Source of the DNA: Pseudomonas oligotrophica
Lineage (GTDB): Bacteria; Pseudomonadota; Gammaproteobacteria; Pseudomonadales; Pseudomonadaceae
Length of the DNA: 64,000 nt
NCBI RefSeq assembly: GCF_021726475.1
Contig: NZ_JAKJRU010000002.1
Coordinates: 496,001-560,000, forward strand
Direction: 5' to 3'
Below are positions 1 to 11,504 of this stretch, piece after piece (position 1 is the stretch's first letter; every line of letters starts with the position of its first letter). The notes beneath the pieces are model-generated. The model was not told the DNA's origin. It made no database searches and saw nothing but the letters and a program-made list of their open reading frames with translations. The position numbers were made by a program, and so were the translations under genes.

Positions 1-2394
<2,394 letters not shown>

Positions 2395-2647
2395 GGAAAC
2401 AGATGCCCGTGACAGTGGTGAAAAAGCATGGAAACCCGGCGCGGCGGGGCCGCTCGGGTCAAACGCGCAAAGCTACTCCATTGCTCCGGACAGGGCAAAC
2501 CGCCGCCGGTTCCCTGCGCGGCGCCGCGCGGCTGCCGCGCATGAGCACCGCTCGCTGCCGCTTGACTGGCTTTCATACCGCAGCCTGCGCGGATGCGGTA
2601 GAATCCGCGCCTTCTTCCCAACTGCCAGCTGATCCCAGAGGACGCCC

Positions 2648-3901
2648 ATGTTCAGCCGTGACTTGACCATCGAACGCTTCGACGCCGAACTCTTCGCTGC
2701 CATGCAGCAGGAAGCCCAGCGTCAGGAAGACCACATCGAGCTGATCGCCTCGGAGAACTACACCAGCCCGGCGGTGATGGAAGCCCAGGGCAGCGTGCTG
2801 ACCAACAAGTACGCCGAAGGCTACCCGGGCAAGCGCTACTACGGCGGTTGCGAGTACGTCGACGTGGTCGAGCAGCTGGCCATCGATCGCGCCAAGCAGT
2901 TGTTCGGTGCCGACTACGCCAACGTCCAGCCGCACGCCGGTTCCCAGGCCAACGCCGCCGTCTACCTGGCCCTGCTCAGCGCCGGCGACACCATCCTCGG
3001 CATGAGCCTGGCCCACGGCGGCCACCTGACCCATGGTGCCTCGGTTTCCTCATCCGGCAAGCTGTACAACGCCGTGCAGTACGGCATCAACGACCAGGGC
3101 CTGATCGACTACGACGAAGTCGAGCGCCTGGCCGTCGAGCACAAGCCGAAGATGATCGTCGCCGGCTTCTCCGCCTATTCGCAGAAGCTGGACTTCCCGC
3201 GCTTCCGCGAAATCGCCGACAAGGTCGGTGCCTACCTGTTCGTCGACATGGCCCACGTGGCCGGCCTGGTCGCCGCGGGCGTCTACCCGAACCCGGTGCC
3301 GTTCGCCGACGTGGTCACCACCACCACCCACAAGACCCTGCGCGGCCCGCGCGGCGGTCTGATCCTGGCGAAGAAGAACGAGGAGATCGAGAAGAAGCTC
3401 AACTCCGCGGTCTTCCCGGGCGCCCAGGGCGGCCCGCTGGAGCACGTCATCGCGGCCAAGGCGATCTGCTTCAAGGAAGCCCTGCAACCCGAGTTCAAGG
3501 AATACCAGCAGCAAGTAGTGAAAAACGCCCAGGCGATGGCCGAAGTGTTCATCGGGCGCGGTTTCGACGTGGTGTCCGGTGGCACGCAGAACCATCTGTT
3601 CCTGCTCTCGCTGATCAAGCAGGACATCACCGGCAAGGACGCGGACGCCGCACTCGGCCGTGCCCATATCACGGTGAACAAGAACAGCGTGCCGAACGAC
3701 CCGCGTTCGCCGTTCGTCACCTCCGGCCTGCGCATCGGCACCCCGGCGGTCACCACTCGCGGCTTCAAGGAAGCCGAGTGCCGCGAGCTGGCCGGCTGGA
3801 TCTGCGACATCCTCGACAAGATGGGTGACGAGTCGGTGGTCGACGCAGTGCGCGCCAAGGTCGCGGCGGTCTGCGCCAAGTTCCCGGTGTACGGCAACTA
3901 A
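2648..3901 (+). CDS. glyA: Serine hydroxymethyltransferase
   Basis: A PLP enzyme converting serine and tetrahydrofolate to glycine and 5,10-methylene-THF, the main one-carbon source. The product is 417 aa, as in E. coli. The PLP lysine is K229 in the motif [14 protein letters not shown], at the same number as in E. coli. The N-terminus ([12 protein letters not shown]) and the segment [10 protein letters not shown] are diagnostic. An AGAGGA ribosome-binding site precedes the ATG, and a TAGAAT at 2599-2604 could be a -10. A strong hairpin follows the stop, so this is probably a single-gene unit. Pseudomonas genomes usually carry more than one glyA copy; this one has the gdhA/radA neighbourhood. 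Confidence 0.97.
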   Translation: MFSRDLTIERFDAELFAAMQQEAQRQEDHIELIASENYTSPAVMEAQGSVLTNKYAEGYPGKRYYGGCEYVDVVEQLAIDRAKQLFGADYANVQPHAGSQANAAVYLALLSAGDTILGMSLAHGGHLTHGASVSSSGKLYNAVQYGINDQGLIDYDEVERLAVEHKPKMIVAGFSAYSQKLDFPRFREIADKVGAYLFVDMAHVAGLVAAGVYPNPVPFADVVTTTTHKTLRGPRGGLILAKKNEEIEKKLNSAVFPGAQGGPLEHVIAAKAICFKEALQPEFKEYQQQVVKNAQAMAEVFIGRGFDVVSGGTQNHLFLLSLIKQDITGKDADAALGRAHITVNKNSVPNDPRSPFVTSGLRIGTPAVTTRGFKEAECRELAGWICDILDKMGDESVVDAVRAKVAAVCAKFPVYGN

Positions 3902-3919
3902 GCCCCGGCCTTGCCAGGG

Positions 3920-3941
3920 AAAGCCCGCTTCGGCGGGCTTT
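3920..3941 (+). terminator. Rho-independent terminator of glyA
   Basis: A 9-bp stem AAAGCCCGC with loop TTCG and the complementary arm GCGGGCTTT begins 18 bp after the glyA stop; the sequence TCTGCGTTTC follows. Confidence 0.8.
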
Positions 3942-4011
3942 CTGCGTTTCGGGCCATGCCCTTTCGCGGGCGGGCTAGACTGCCAACAGTGATGCAGGGA
4001 AGAACTACCCC

Positions 4012-4473
4012 ATGATCAAGCGCAGTTCACGGGTGATCCTGCCGCCGCCGGTCATCTATCTGCTGTTCCTGGCGCTGGCCTGGGCGCTGCAGGCGCTGTT
4101 GCCCGTCGTCCTGCCACGCAACCCCTGGACCGCCTACCTCGGCTGGGGGCTGATCGATGCCGGCCTGCTGCTGATGCTCTGGGCCGGGCTGTTCATGCTC
4201 CGGCGCCGGACCACGGTGAACCCCTACGGCACGCCGCAGCGGCTGCTGGACGACGGACCTTTCCGCTTTTCGCGCAATCCCATCTATCTCGCCGATACGC
4301 TGGTCTACGCCGGCATCGCCCTGCTCTGGGGCAGCCTGTGGCCCTGGCTGCTGCTGCCCGCGCTGATCTACACCATGCAGCGCGGCGTGATCGTCCACGA
4401 GGAGCGCCTGCTCGACGAGCTGTTCGGCGACCACTACCGCGACTACCGCCGGCGCGTCAGGCGCTGGCTATGA
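4012..4473 (+). CDS. Isoprenylcysteine carboxyl methyltransferase-like membrane protein
   Basis: A 153-aa inner-membrane protein with about four hydrophobic segments (residues 10-30, 40-60, 90-115). The C-terminal half has the ICMT/phospholipid-methyltransferase pattern: GPFRFSRNPIYLADTL, then a membrane segment, then HEERLLDELFGDHYRDYRRR. In this family that region binds S-adenosylmethionine. The substrate is not known; bacterial members rarely have prenylated protein targets and may methylate lipids. A TAGACT at 3976-3981 could be a -10, and the PilZ gene follows by 24 bp, so the two are probably cotranscribed. Family assignment is firm, the reaction is inferred. Confidence 0.8.
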   Translation: MIKRSSRVILPPPVIYLLFLALAWALQALLPVVLPRNPWTAYLGWGLIDAGLLLMLWAGLFMLRRRTTVNPYGTPQRLLDDGPFRFSRNPIYLADTLVYAGIALLWGSLWPWLLLPALIYTMQRGVIVHEERLLDELFGDHYRDYRRRVRRWL

Positions 4474-4497
4474 CCGGCCCGGCCGGGGAGAACAACG

Positions 4498-4860
4498 ATG
4501 ACAGAAGGTTCCGAGCGTCGCCGCTTCCAGCGCATCGGCTTCGATGCCGACACCGAACTGCAGCAGGGCGAGCAGCGCTGGCCGGCCGTGCTGCATGACG
4601 TCTCGCTCAAGGGGCTGCTGGTCGAGCGCCCGGCGGGCTGGAACGCGAGGCCCGATCAGCCGTTGCAGGCACGCATCCGCCTCGCCGAGGACGTGGAGCT
4701 GTCGATGGAGGTGACGCTGGCCCATGAGCACGACGGGCTGCTTGGCTTCGTCTGCGAGCACATCGACCTCGACTCGATGATCCACCTGCGCCGCCTGGTG
4801 GAGCTGAACCTGGGCGACGAGGCGCTGCTCGAGCGCGAACTGGCGGCGCTCGGCCGCTAG
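4498..4860 (+). CDS. mapZ: PilZ-domain c-di-GMP receptor, MapZ-like
   Basis: A 120-aa single-domain PilZ protein. The c-di-GMP binding motifs are present: RRRFQR near residue 7 (RxxxR) and DVSLKG near residue 36 (D/NxSxxG). The sequence resembles P. aeruginosa PA4608 (MapZ) along its whole length, including the C-terminal helix [13 protein letters not shown]. MapZ binds c-di-GMP and then inhibits the chemotaxis methyltransferase CheR1, changing flagellar switching. It sits 9 bp from the convergent radA, as I recall for PA4608/PA4609. Good ribosome-binding site GGGGAGAACAACG. The role in this organism is inferred from the orthologue. Confidence 0.85.
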   Translation: MTEGSERRRFQRIGFDADTELQQGEQRWPAVLHDVSLKGLLVERPAGWNARPDQPLQARIRLAEDVELSMEVTLAHEHDGLLGFVCEHIDLDSMIHLRRLVELNLGDEALLERELAALGR

Positions 4861-4869
4861 TCGCGGTCG

Positions 4870-6231
4870 CTATTCGAACAGTGCGTCGAGCGCCTGTTCC
4901 AGGCGCGTCACGGCGATGATCTGCAAGCCCGGCGGTGCCTCCTTCGGCGCGTTGCCCTTGGGCACGATGGCGCGCTTGAAGCCATGCTTGGCGGCCTCCT
5001 TCAGGCGCTCCTGACCGCTCGGTACCGGGCGGATCTCCCCGGACAGTCCCACTTCGCCGAACACGAGGAGGTCGGTATCCAGCGGGCGGTTGCGCAGGCT
5101 GGAGATCACCGCGGCCATCAGCGCCAGGTCCGCTGCGGTTTCCAGCACCTTCACCCCGCCGACCACGTTGATGAACACGTCCTGGTCGTAGGTGGGAATG
5201 CTGCCGTGGCGGTGCAGCACGGCCAGCAGCATGGCCAGGCGGTTCTGGTCCAGGCCCAGGGTGACGCGGCGCGGGTTGGCCAGGTGGCTGGTGTCGACCA
5301 GCGCCTGCACCTCCACCAGCATCGGCCGGGTGCCTTCCCAGGTCGCCATCACCACGCTGCCGGGCACCGCTTCCTGGGCGCGGGTGAGGAAGATCGCCGA
5401 GGGGTTGGTGACCTCCTTCAGGCCCTTGTCGGTCATGCCGAACACGCCGAGTTCGTTGACCGCGCCGAAGCGGTTCTTCACCGCGCGCAGCAGGCGCAGG
5501 CGGCCATCGGACTCGCCTTCGAAATAGAGCACTGTATCGACCATGTGCTCGAGCACGCGCGGGCCGGCCAGCGCGCCTTCCTTGGTCACGTGGCCCACGA
5601 GGAAGATCGCCGTGCCGCTCTGCTTGGCGAAACGCACCAAGAGCGCCGCGCTCTCGCGCACCTGGGCCACGCCGCCAGGCGCCGATTGCAGCTGTTCGGT
5701 GAAGATGGTCTGGATCGAGTCGATGACCATCACCTTGGGCTTTTCCAGCCGTGCGGTGGCGATGATGGCTTCGATGCAGGTCTCGGTCATCACCTTGAGC
5801 CTGTCCTGCGGCAGGTCCAGACGGCGCGCGCGCATCGCCACCTGCTGCTGGGATTCCTCGCCGGTGACGTACAGCGCCGGATAGCGCTGGGCGATGGCGC
5901 ACAGGGTTTGCAGCAGGATGGTCGACTTGCCGATGCCCGGGTCGCCGCCGATCAGCACCACCGAGCCGTCCACCAGGCCGCCGCCGAGCACGCGGTCCAG
6001 TTCGCCGGAGGCGGTGGAGAAACGCGGCACTTCCTCGACGCTGACTTCGGCCAGGGTCTTGATGTTGGCCTGGTCGCCGGCCCAGCCAGCGCGGCCCGAT
6101 GCGGCCGGGGCGGCTTCGACAAGGGTTTCCACCAGGGTGTTCCAGGCGCCGCAGTCGCCGCACTGGCCGGCCCACTTGGGGAAGGTCGAGCCGCATTCGG
6201 TGCAGCCATACATGCGCTTGGCCTTGGCCAT
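4870..6231 (-). CDS. radA: DNA repair protein RadA
   Basis: RadA is a RecA-like, Lon-like branch-migration ATPase acting in recombinational repair and in natural transformation. The 453-aa product has an N-terminal C4 zinc finger (C10, C13, C24, C27), Walker A GDPGIGKST at residues 96-104, the RadA-specific KNRFG motif, and a C-terminal Lon-protease-like domain without protease activity. I chose the ATG at 6231 (MAKAKRMYGCTECG), the conserved family start with GGAG upstream, and not an upstream in-frame ATG at 6327 that would add 32 atypical residues. It converges on mapZ. Confidence 0.96.
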   Translation of the reverse strand: MAKAKRMYGCTECGSTFPKWAGQCGDCGAWNTLVETLVEAAPAASGRAGWAGDQANIKTLAEVSVEEVPRFSTASGELDRVLGGGLVDGSVVLIGGDPGIGKSTILLQTLCAIAQRYPALYVTGEESQQQVAMRARRLDLPQDRLKVMTETCIEAIIATARLEKPKVMVIDSIQTIFTEQLQSAPGGVAQVRESAALLVRFAKQSGTAIFLVGHVTKEGALAGPRVLEHMVDTVLYFEGESDGRLRLLRAVKNRFGAVNELGVFGMTDKGLKEVTNPSAIFLTRAQEAVPGSVVMATWEGTRPMLVEVQALVDTSHLANPRRVTLGLDQNRLAMLLAVLHRHGSIPTYDQDVFINVVGGVKVLETAADLALMAAVISSLRNRPLDTDLLVFGEVGLSGEIRPVPSGQERLKEAAKHGFKRAIVPKGNAPKEAPPGLQIIAVTRLEQALDALFE

Positions 6232-6276
6232 GGGAGACTCCGCGTCGGCAAATGGAGCCGCATGATAACGGCTGGC

Positions 6277-6290
6277 TTGATCGCCATCAG
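6277..6290. promoter_or_regulatory. Weak FNR-type (ANR/DNR) box between radA and the CopD-like gene
   Basis: TTGATCGCCATCAG differs from TTGAT-N4-ATCAA at the last base only. It lies 58 bp before the CopD-like start; a class II start site would need a -10 near 6314, where only the poor GAGACT is found. Listed as a candidate. Confidence 0.35.
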
Positions 6291-6347
6291 CTACAGGCGC
6301 CAGGCTGGCGCGCGAGACTGTCAACAAAACGCACAGGAGCCGTTGCC

Positions 6348-6782
6348 ATGCGCTATCTGCTGTTTCTTCACCTGCTCGGGGCCAGTGTCTGGGTCGGCGG
6401 CCATCTGGTCCTGCTGTTCGGCGTATTGCCCAAGGCGCTGCGCGGGCGCGATCCGCAACCGGTGCGGCAGTTCGAGCAGCTCTACGAGCGCATCGGCATC
6501 CCGGCGCTGATCGTCCAGGTCGTCACCGGCCTGTGGATGGCAAGCCTCTGGCTGCCACACGCGCAATGGCTCGGCGACTCGCCGGTCGCGCGGCTGGTGC
6601 AGGGCAAGCTGCTGTTGCTGGGGCTGACCGCGCTGCTCGGCCTGCACGCGCGGCTGGCGCTGATCCCGCGGCTGGACGGCGAGCGGCTGCCGCAGCTGGG
6701 CCTGCATATCCTGTTGATCACCCTGACCGCGGTGGCTTTCGTCTGGGTCGGTGCCGGGTTCAGGTTCGGCGGGCTTTTCTAG
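6348..6782 (+). CDS. CopD-family integral membrane protein
   Basis: A 144-aa inner-membrane protein with four predicted membrane helices. It starts MRYLLFLHLLGASVWVGGH, with histidines H8 and H19 in the first helix, as is usual for the CopD/DUF2269 group (copper import or haem-like binding has been proposed). Further motifs are GIPALIVQVVTGLWMA in helix 2 and a loop RLDGERLPQLG before the last helix. It is much shorter than full CopD proteins and has no CopC domain beside it. The ATG at 6348 has an AGGAG site; an upstream in-frame start runs into radA. A role in copper handling is only suggested by the family. Confidence 0.7.
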   Translation: MRYLLFLHLLGASVWVGGHLVLLFGVLPKALRGRDPQPVRQFEQLYERIGIPALIVQVVTGLWMASLWLPHAQWLGDSPVARLVQGKLLLLGLTALLGLHARLALIPRLDGERLPQLGLHILLITLTAVAFVWVGAGFRFGGLF

Positions 6783-6793
6783 CGCCCAATGAA

Positions 6794-6815
6794 AAGCCCG
6801 CCGGTCAGCGGGCTT
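6794..6815 (-). terminator. Terminator of the YdcH-like gene
   Basis: Stem AAGCCCGC/GCGGGCTT with a 6-base loop. Read on the minus strand it is followed by TTTCATT, so it fits the leftward gene; it may also serve the CopD-like gene on the plus strand. Confidence 0.65.
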
Positions 6816-6833
6816 GGTCGAGGTGCGGGTCGA

Positions 6834-7103
6834 TCAGCCGCAGCAACCGCCACAGCAGCTGCCCGAGGCACGCTTGAGGTCGCGGGCGATGTCGTCCTTG
6901 AGGTTCACGCGCTGCAGCTTGAGCGCGTTCAGCGCCGCTTCGTCGAGGTTCTCGACGCCGTCCTCGACGCGGCAGATGCGCTTGTCCAGCGCTTCGTACT
7001 CATCGGTCTTGCGGGCGAAGTCCGCATCCTGCTGGCGCAGCCGCTGCAGCTGCTCGCGCTTTTCCGGGAAATCCTTGACCAGGGGGTGATGTTCAACGTG
7101 CAT
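6834..7103 (-). CDS. YdcH/DUF465-family small protein with a Cys-rich C-terminal tail
   Basis: An 89-aa protein. Residues 1-75 are the helical DUF465 (YdcH) hairpin: HHPLVKDFPEKREQLQRLR, then DADFARKTDEYEALDKRI and RVEDG, ending in LNALKLQRVNLKDDIA. The tail is SCCGGCCG, four cysteines in two pairs at the extreme C-terminus, which ordinary YdcH proteins lack; it could bind a metal or be redox-active. A perfect ANR/DNR box lies 60-73 bp upstream at the right distance from a weak -10, so anaerobic or NO control is likely. Ribosome-binding site GGAG. Molecular function unknown. Confidence 0.8.
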   Translation of the reverse strand: MHVEHHPLVKDFPEKREQLQRLRQQDADFARKTDEYEALDKRICRVEDGVENLDEAALNALKLQRVNLKDDIARDLKRASGSCCGGCCG

Positions 7104-7133
7104 GAAAGGCGCTCCGGAGGGTTGGAAGGCGCT

Positions 7134-7176
7134 ACCTTAACGCCGCCGGTGGGGCGCGGCTGTTGACCGCGATCAA
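7134..7176 (-). promoter_or_regulatory. ANR/DNR-dependent promoter of the YdcH-like gene
   Basis: The box at 7163-7176 reads TTGATCGCGGTCAA on the minus strand (TTGAT-N4-GTCAA, the FNR/ANR/DNR consensus). A possible -10, TAAGGT, at 7139-7134 puts the start site near 7129, with the box centre about 40.5 bp upstream, the class II activator position. The gene's ATG is at 7103. Confidence 0.75.
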
Positions 7177-7324
7177 GCGATCGCGAGGGTGTACGCGGGC
7201 GGCGGCGCGGGTCGCTCTGGCTCGGGCCTTGCTCGGCGTCTATGCTTGCCGGCGACGGGAACCGCGCAGGCGGCCTTCCGGTCAACGCAGCGGTCAGTCA
7301 CCTTTTCGGAGCAAGGATTCCCAG

Positions 7325-7741
7325 ATGAGCATTCTCAGCGAGTTCAAGGCCTTTGCCGTGCGCGGCAACGTGGTCGACATGGCGGTTGGCATCATCATCG
7401 GCGCGGCGTTCGGCAAGATCGTTTCCTCGTTCGTCGGCGATGTGATCACGCCGCCGCTGGGGCTGTTGATCGGCGGCGTCGATTTCTCCGAGCTGGCGGT
7501 CGTGCTGCGCGAGCCGGTCGGCGACGCACCGGCGGTGACGCTGAGCTACGGCAAGTTCATCCAGACCATCATCGACTTCACCATCGTCGCCTTCGCCATC
7601 TTCCTCGGCGTCAAGGCGATCAACCATCTCAAGCGCAAGGAGGCCGAGGCGCCTTCGGCCCCGCCCGCGCCGTCGAAGGAAGAGCTGCTGCTGACCGAGA
7701 TCCGCGATCTGCTCAAGGAGCAGAACGGCCGCCAGGGCTGA
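7325..7741 (+). CDS. mscL: Large-conductance mechanosensitive channel
   Basis: MscL is a homopentameric inner-membrane channel that opens under membrane tension and releases solutes on hypo-osmotic shock. The product is 138 aa, the normal length. N-terminal amphipathic helix [20 protein letters not shown], then TM1 with [19 protein letters not shown], a periplasmic loop, TM2 around [19 protein letters not shown], and a cytoplasmic charged helix ending [16 protein letters not shown]. The ATG at 7325 is preceded by AGCAAGGA; upstream in-frame codons are not family-like. Single gene between the YdcH-like gene and the Lon-like protease. Confidence 0.97.
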   Translation: MSILSEFKAFAVRGNVVDMAVGIIIGAAFGKIVSSFVGDVITPPLGLLIGGVDFSELAVVLREPVGDAPAVTLSYGKFIQTIIDFTIVAFAIFLGVKAINHLKRKEAEAPSAPPAPSKEELLLTEIRDLLKEQNGRQG

Positions 7742-7919
7742 GCCGGCCGCAGGCGGGCAAGCCCGTCGACAGCCAGGTGGCGGGGGCTGGCGGCGAACGC
7801 ATTCGGCGCCGGGCCCGTCTGGTCGACGCTGACCGGCTTCTTGTCTTGCGGCGTGCCAGTGGCAGCGCCAGAATGGCGGCATCACCTGTGGCCCTCGCGC
7901 CATCCTGCAAGGAATTCCG

Positions 7920-10352
7920 ATGTCCCAACCTGTCGCTGCCGGGCTGCGCCTGGCACCCGATGCGCTGACCCGTCCCTTCGATCCGAGCCAGTTCAATTTC
8001 ACCACCACCGATGAGCTCGAGCCGTTCTTCGGCGTGCTCGGCCAGGAGCGCGCGGTCGAGGCGCTGCAGTTCGGCGTGGCGATGCCGCGCCCCGGCTACA
8101 ACGTCTATGTCATGGGCGAGCCGGGCACTGGTCGCTTCTCCTTCGTGCGCCGCTACCTGAAGGCCGAGGGCAAGCGCCTGGATACGCCGGACGACTGGCT
8201 GTACATCAACCACTTCGACGAGCCGCGCGAGCCCAAGGCACTCCGGCTGGCACCGGGTACGGCCAACGGCTTCATCGCCGACATCCATCAGCTGATCGAC
8301 AACCTGCTGGCGACCTTCCCGGCGGTGTTCGAGCACCCCAGCTTCCAGCAGAAGAAGAGCGCCATCGACCGCGCCTTTAACCAGCGCTACGACAAGGCGC
8401 TGGACGTGATCGAGAAACTGGCGCTGGAAAAGGACATCGCTCTCTATCGCGACAGCGCCAACATCGCATTCACGCCGATGAAGGACGGCAAGGCGATGGA
8501 CGAGGCGGATTTCGCCCAGCTGCCCGAGGCCGAGCGCGAGCGCTACCACGAGGACATCTCGGCGCTGGAAGTGCGGCTGAACGAGGAGCTGGCCAGCCTG
8601 CCGCAGTGGAAGCGCGAGTCCAGCAACCAGTTGCGCCAGCTGAACGAGGAAACCATCAGCCAGGCGCTGCAGCCGCTGCTCGAGCCGCTCGCCGAGAAAT
8701 ACCGCGGCAACCCGGGCATCGAGGCCTACCTGCAGGCGGTGCAGGCCAACCTGCTGCGCACCGTGATCGAGCAACTGGTCGATGAGAACCGGCCCGAAGC
8801 GCAGAATCGCCAGCTGCTCGAGGAGCAGTACTCGCCGAGCCTGATCGTCGGCCACGGTGCCAACGGCGGCGCGCCGGTGGTGTTCGAGCCGCACCCGACC
8901 TTCGACAACCTGTTCGGCCGTATCGAATACAACACCGACCAGGGCGCGCTCTACACCAGCTATCGGCAGCTGCGCCCCGGGGCGTTGCACCGGGCCAATG
9001 GCGGCTTCCTCATGCTCGAGGCGGAGAAGCTGCTCAGCGAGCCCTTCGTCTGGGATGCGCTCAAGCGGGCGCTGCAGTCGCGCAAGCTGAAGATGGAGTC
9101 GCCGCTGGCCGAGCTGGGGCGCCTGGCGACCGTGACGCTGACGCCGGAGGTGATCCCGCTCAACGTCAAGGTCATCATCATTGGTTCGCGCCAGCTCTAC
9201 TACACGCTGCAGGACCTGGATCCGGACTTCCAGGAGATGTTCCGCGTACTGGTGGATTTCGACGAGGACATCCCGCTGGCCGAGGACAGCCTCGAGCAGT
9301 TCGCCCAGTTGCTCAAGACGCGCACCTCCGAGGAGGACATGGCCCCGCTGACCGCGGCGGCGGTGGCACGCCTGGCGACCTACAGCGCGCGCCTGGCCGA
9401 GCACCAAGGCCGGCTCTCGGCGCGCATCGGCGACCTGTTCCAGCTGGTCAGCGAGGCCGATTTCGTCCGCCAGCTGGCCAAGGACGCAGTCACCGACGTC
9501 GGCCACATCGAGCGCGCGCTCAAGGCCAAGGAAACGCGAACCGGCCGGGTGTCGGCGCGCATTCTCGAGGATATCCTCGCCGGGGTGATCCTCATCGATA
9601 CCGAGGGGGCGGCGACCGGCAAGTGCAACGGCCTGACCGTGCTCGAGGTCGGCGACTCGGCGTTCGGCATGCCGGCGCGTATCTCCGCCACCGTTTATCC
9701 CGGCGGCTCGGGTATCGTCGACATCGAGCGCGAGGTCAACCTCGGCCAGCCGATCCACTCCAAGGGCGTGATGATCCTGACCGGCTACCTGGGCAGCCGC
9801 TATGCCCAGGAATTCCCCCTGGAGATCTCGGCGAGCATCGCGCTGGAGCAGTCCTACGGCTACGTCGATGGCGACAGCGCCTCGCTCGGCGAGTGCTGCG
9901 CGCTGATCTCGGCGCTGTCGCGCACGCCGCTCAAGCAGTGCTTCGCCATCACCGGTTCGATCAACCAGTTCGGCGAAGTGCAGGCGGTCGGCGGCGTCAA
10001 CGAGAAGATCGAAGGCTTCTTCCGCCTGTGCGAGGCGCGCGGCCTATCCGGCGAGCAGGGCGTGATCATTCCGTTCGCCAACATCAGCACGCTGATGCTC
10101 GACGAGCGGGTGCTCGAGGCGGTGCGCGGCAACCGCTTCCACGTCTATGCGGTGCGCCACGTGGACGAGGCACTCTCGCTGCTGGTTGGCGAGGCCGTGG
10201 GCACCGCCGACGACCAGGGACGTTTCCCGCGCGGCAGCGTCAACGCCCGCGTCGTCGAGCGCCTGCGCGAGATCGCTGAGATCGAACTGGAAGAGGAGGA
10301 GCGCAGCGAGGCGGCAGGCAAGGCCGCGGCGCCCGGCGACACGGGCGCCTAG
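7920..10352 (+). CDS. Lon-related putative ATP-dependent protease (AAA_32 type)
   Basis: An 810-aa cytoplasmic protein of the Lon-like group found in Pseudomonas (PA4576-like). Residue 66 begins a nucleotide-binding loop, GEPGTGR, in which Arg replaces the usual Walker A Lys. The middle is mostly helical (roughly 190-330). The C-terminal third is an S16 protease domain: the catalytic serine is S653 in VDGDSAS and the lysine is K696 in GGVNEKIEGFF. There is no Lon N-terminal substrate domain. Its substrates are not known to me. It has the AAGGAA site before ATG 7920 and is followed by a 163-bp gap. The protease dyad is intact, so it is probably active. Confidence 0.88.
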   Translation: MSQPVAAGLRLAPDALTRPFDPSQFNFTTTDELEPFFGVLGQERAVEALQFGVAMPRPGYNVYVMGEPGTGRFSFVRRYLKAEGKRLDTPDDWLYINHFDEPREPKALRLAPGTANGFIADIHQLIDNLLATFPAVFEHPSFQQKKSAIDRAFNQRYDKALDVIEKLALEKDIALYRDSANIAFTPMKDGKAMDEADFAQLPEAERERYHEDISALEVRLNEELASLPQWKRESSNQLRQLNEETISQALQPLLEPLAEKYRGNPGIEAYLQAVQANLLRTVIEQLVDENRPEAQNRQLLEEQYSPSLIVGHGANGGAPVVFEPHPTFDNLFGRIEYNTDQGALYTSYRQLRPGALHRANGGFLMLEAEKLLSEPFVWDALKRALQSRKLKMESPLAELGRLATVTLTPEVIPLNVKVIIIGSRQLYYTLQDLDPDFQEMFRVLVDFDEDIPLAEDSLEQFAQLLKTRTSEEDMAPLTAAAVARLATYSARLAEHQGRLSARIGDLFQLVSEADFVRQLAKDAVTDVGHIERALKAKETRTGRVSARILEDILAGVILIDTEGAATGKCNGLTVLEVGDSAFGMPARISATVYPGGSGIVDIEREVNLGQPIHSKGVMILTGYLGSRYAQEFPLEISASIALEQSYGYVDGDSASLGECCALISALSRTPLKQCFAITGSINQFGEVQAVGGVNEKIEGFFRLCEARGLSGEQGVIIPFANISTLMLDERVLEAVRGNRFHVYAVRHVDEALSLLVGEAVGTADDQGRFPRGSVNARVVERLREIAEIELEEEERSEAAGKAAAPGDTGA

Positions 10353-10515
10353 CGCCGGCGAAACAAGCGGAGCGGAACGATCGGCGTCGCGGCTTGTCTG
10401 CGCTTCAGGAGTATCCGCTACTCTTGTTGGTAAGCACTATCCGGTGCTGCCAGGCTTGAGCCGGGCCCCCGTTCTGTCGTCGCGGGGCAACCGGCTGGTC
10501 GCGAGGACCGCCGCC

Positions 10516-10851
10516 ATGTCGCATGCGCTTTGTCTGAACCGTCAATGTCTGGGTCTGGTGACCCGTATCGAATGCATCATCCGGCCGGTGGCCGGGGGCA
10601 ACGGCCTCTGGACGCTTTTGTGCGCCGCCGGGTTGGCCGGCTCGCAGCCGACGGCAATCCGGGTGCAGGGGCCGTTCCGCGGGCACCGGATGGCCGAGTC
10701 GGTGCTGGAGGCCATCGTCAGCAACCTGCGTGGCCAGGGCTACGAGGAAGCGAGCGACCCGGCGATCTGGCAGCTGCACATGCAGGCCGAGTTGCGCAAG
10801 GTCAACGCCGACCAGGCGCGCTTCCTCAGTGGCTGGGAAACCCGCTCCTGA
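10516..10851 (+). CDS. PA4575-like small conserved protein
   Basis: A 111-aa protein of unknown function beginning MSHALCLNRQCLGLVTRIEC. The N-terminal half is rich in small and hydrophobic residues with four cysteines (C6, C11, C20, C36); the C-terminal half is helical and charged (ESVLEAIVSNLRGQGYEEASD). It lies between the Lon-like protease and the UPF0114 gene, where P. aeruginosa, as I recall, has PA4575. The ATG at 10516 was chosen because upstream codons in the frame run back into the protease gene. No signal peptide is clear. Reality as a gene is supported by synteny and a credible protein composition. Confidence 0.65.
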   Translation: MSHALCLNRQCLGLVTRIECIIRPVAGGNGLWTLLCAAGLAGSQPTAIRVQGPFRGHRMAESVLEAIVSNLRGQGYEEASDPAIWQLHMQAELRKVNADQARFLSGWETRS

Positions 10852-10894
10852 GCGCTGGCTGTCTGGCACGCCGTTTTGCGGCCGGCTCGGGTGC

Positions 10895-10922
10895 TTGTCT
10901 GCGACGGGTCGCTGCGTATACT
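10895..10922 (+). promoter_or_regulatory. Sigma70 promoter of the UPF0114 gene
   Basis: TTGTCT at 10895-10900, a 16-bp spacer and TATACT at 10917-10922, with the ATG 34 bp downstream. Confidence 0.6.
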
Positions 10923-10955
10923 CGCCGGCATTCGAACCGCCTGTAGTGGGAAGTC

Positions 10956-11444
10956 ATGGAACGCATTCTGGAAAACGCGATGTACGCGGCGCGCTGGTTG
11001 CTGGCGCCGATCTATTTCGGCCTCGCCTTTGCGCTGCTGGCGCTGGCGATCAAGTTCTTCCAAGAGATCTGGCACATCCTGCCGGGCATCCTGGCCCTGA
11101 GCGAGGCCGACCTGATTCTCAAGCTGCTCTCGCTGATCGACATGGCGCTGGTTGGCGGCCTGCTGGTGATGGTGATGATCTCCGGCTACGAGAACTTCGT
11201 TTCGCAACTCGATATCGAGGAAGGCAAGGAGAAGCTCGACTGGCTGGGCAAGATGGATTCCGGCTCGCTGAAGATGAAGGTGGCCGCGTCCATCGTCGCG
11301 ATCTCCTCCATTCACCTGCTGCGCATGTTCATGGATGCCCAGCAGCTCGATAGCGAGAAGCTTATGTGGTACGTCATCATCCACCTGACCTTCGTGGTGT
11401 CCGCCTTCGCCATGGGCTACCTGGACAAGCTGACCAAGCACTGA
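10956..11444 (+). CDS. UPF0114 (YqhA) family membrane protein
   Basis: A 162-aa inner-membrane protein with four hydrophobic segments, at about residues 10-35, 55-80, 105-125 and 135-155. It starts [20 protein letters not shown] and contains [11 protein letters not shown] and [20 protein letters not shown], both typical of UPF0114. The family function is unknown. A good promoter lies directly upstream. The gene after it starts 60 bp later on the same strand. Homology to E. coli YqhA is clear, the role cannot be stated. Confidence 0.88.
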   Translation: MERILENAMYAARWLLAPIYFGLAFALLALAIKFFQEIWHILPGILALSEADLILKLLSLIDMALVGGLLVMVMISGYENFVSQLDIEEGKEKLDWLGKMDSGSLKMKVAASIVAISSIHLLRMFMDAQQLDSEKLMWYVIIHLTFVVSAFAMGYLDKLTKH

Positions 11445-11504
11445 CGGCGCGCCGATGCCAGCCTGGTGTGGCGCGGTTGTTTCGTTACGAGCGAGGATGA
11501 CGAC

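Noticed and set aside
4984..6510. 508-aa plus-strand frame across radA
   Set aside because: Antisense shadow of radA; repetitive His/Gly/Ala composition, no ribosome-binding site.
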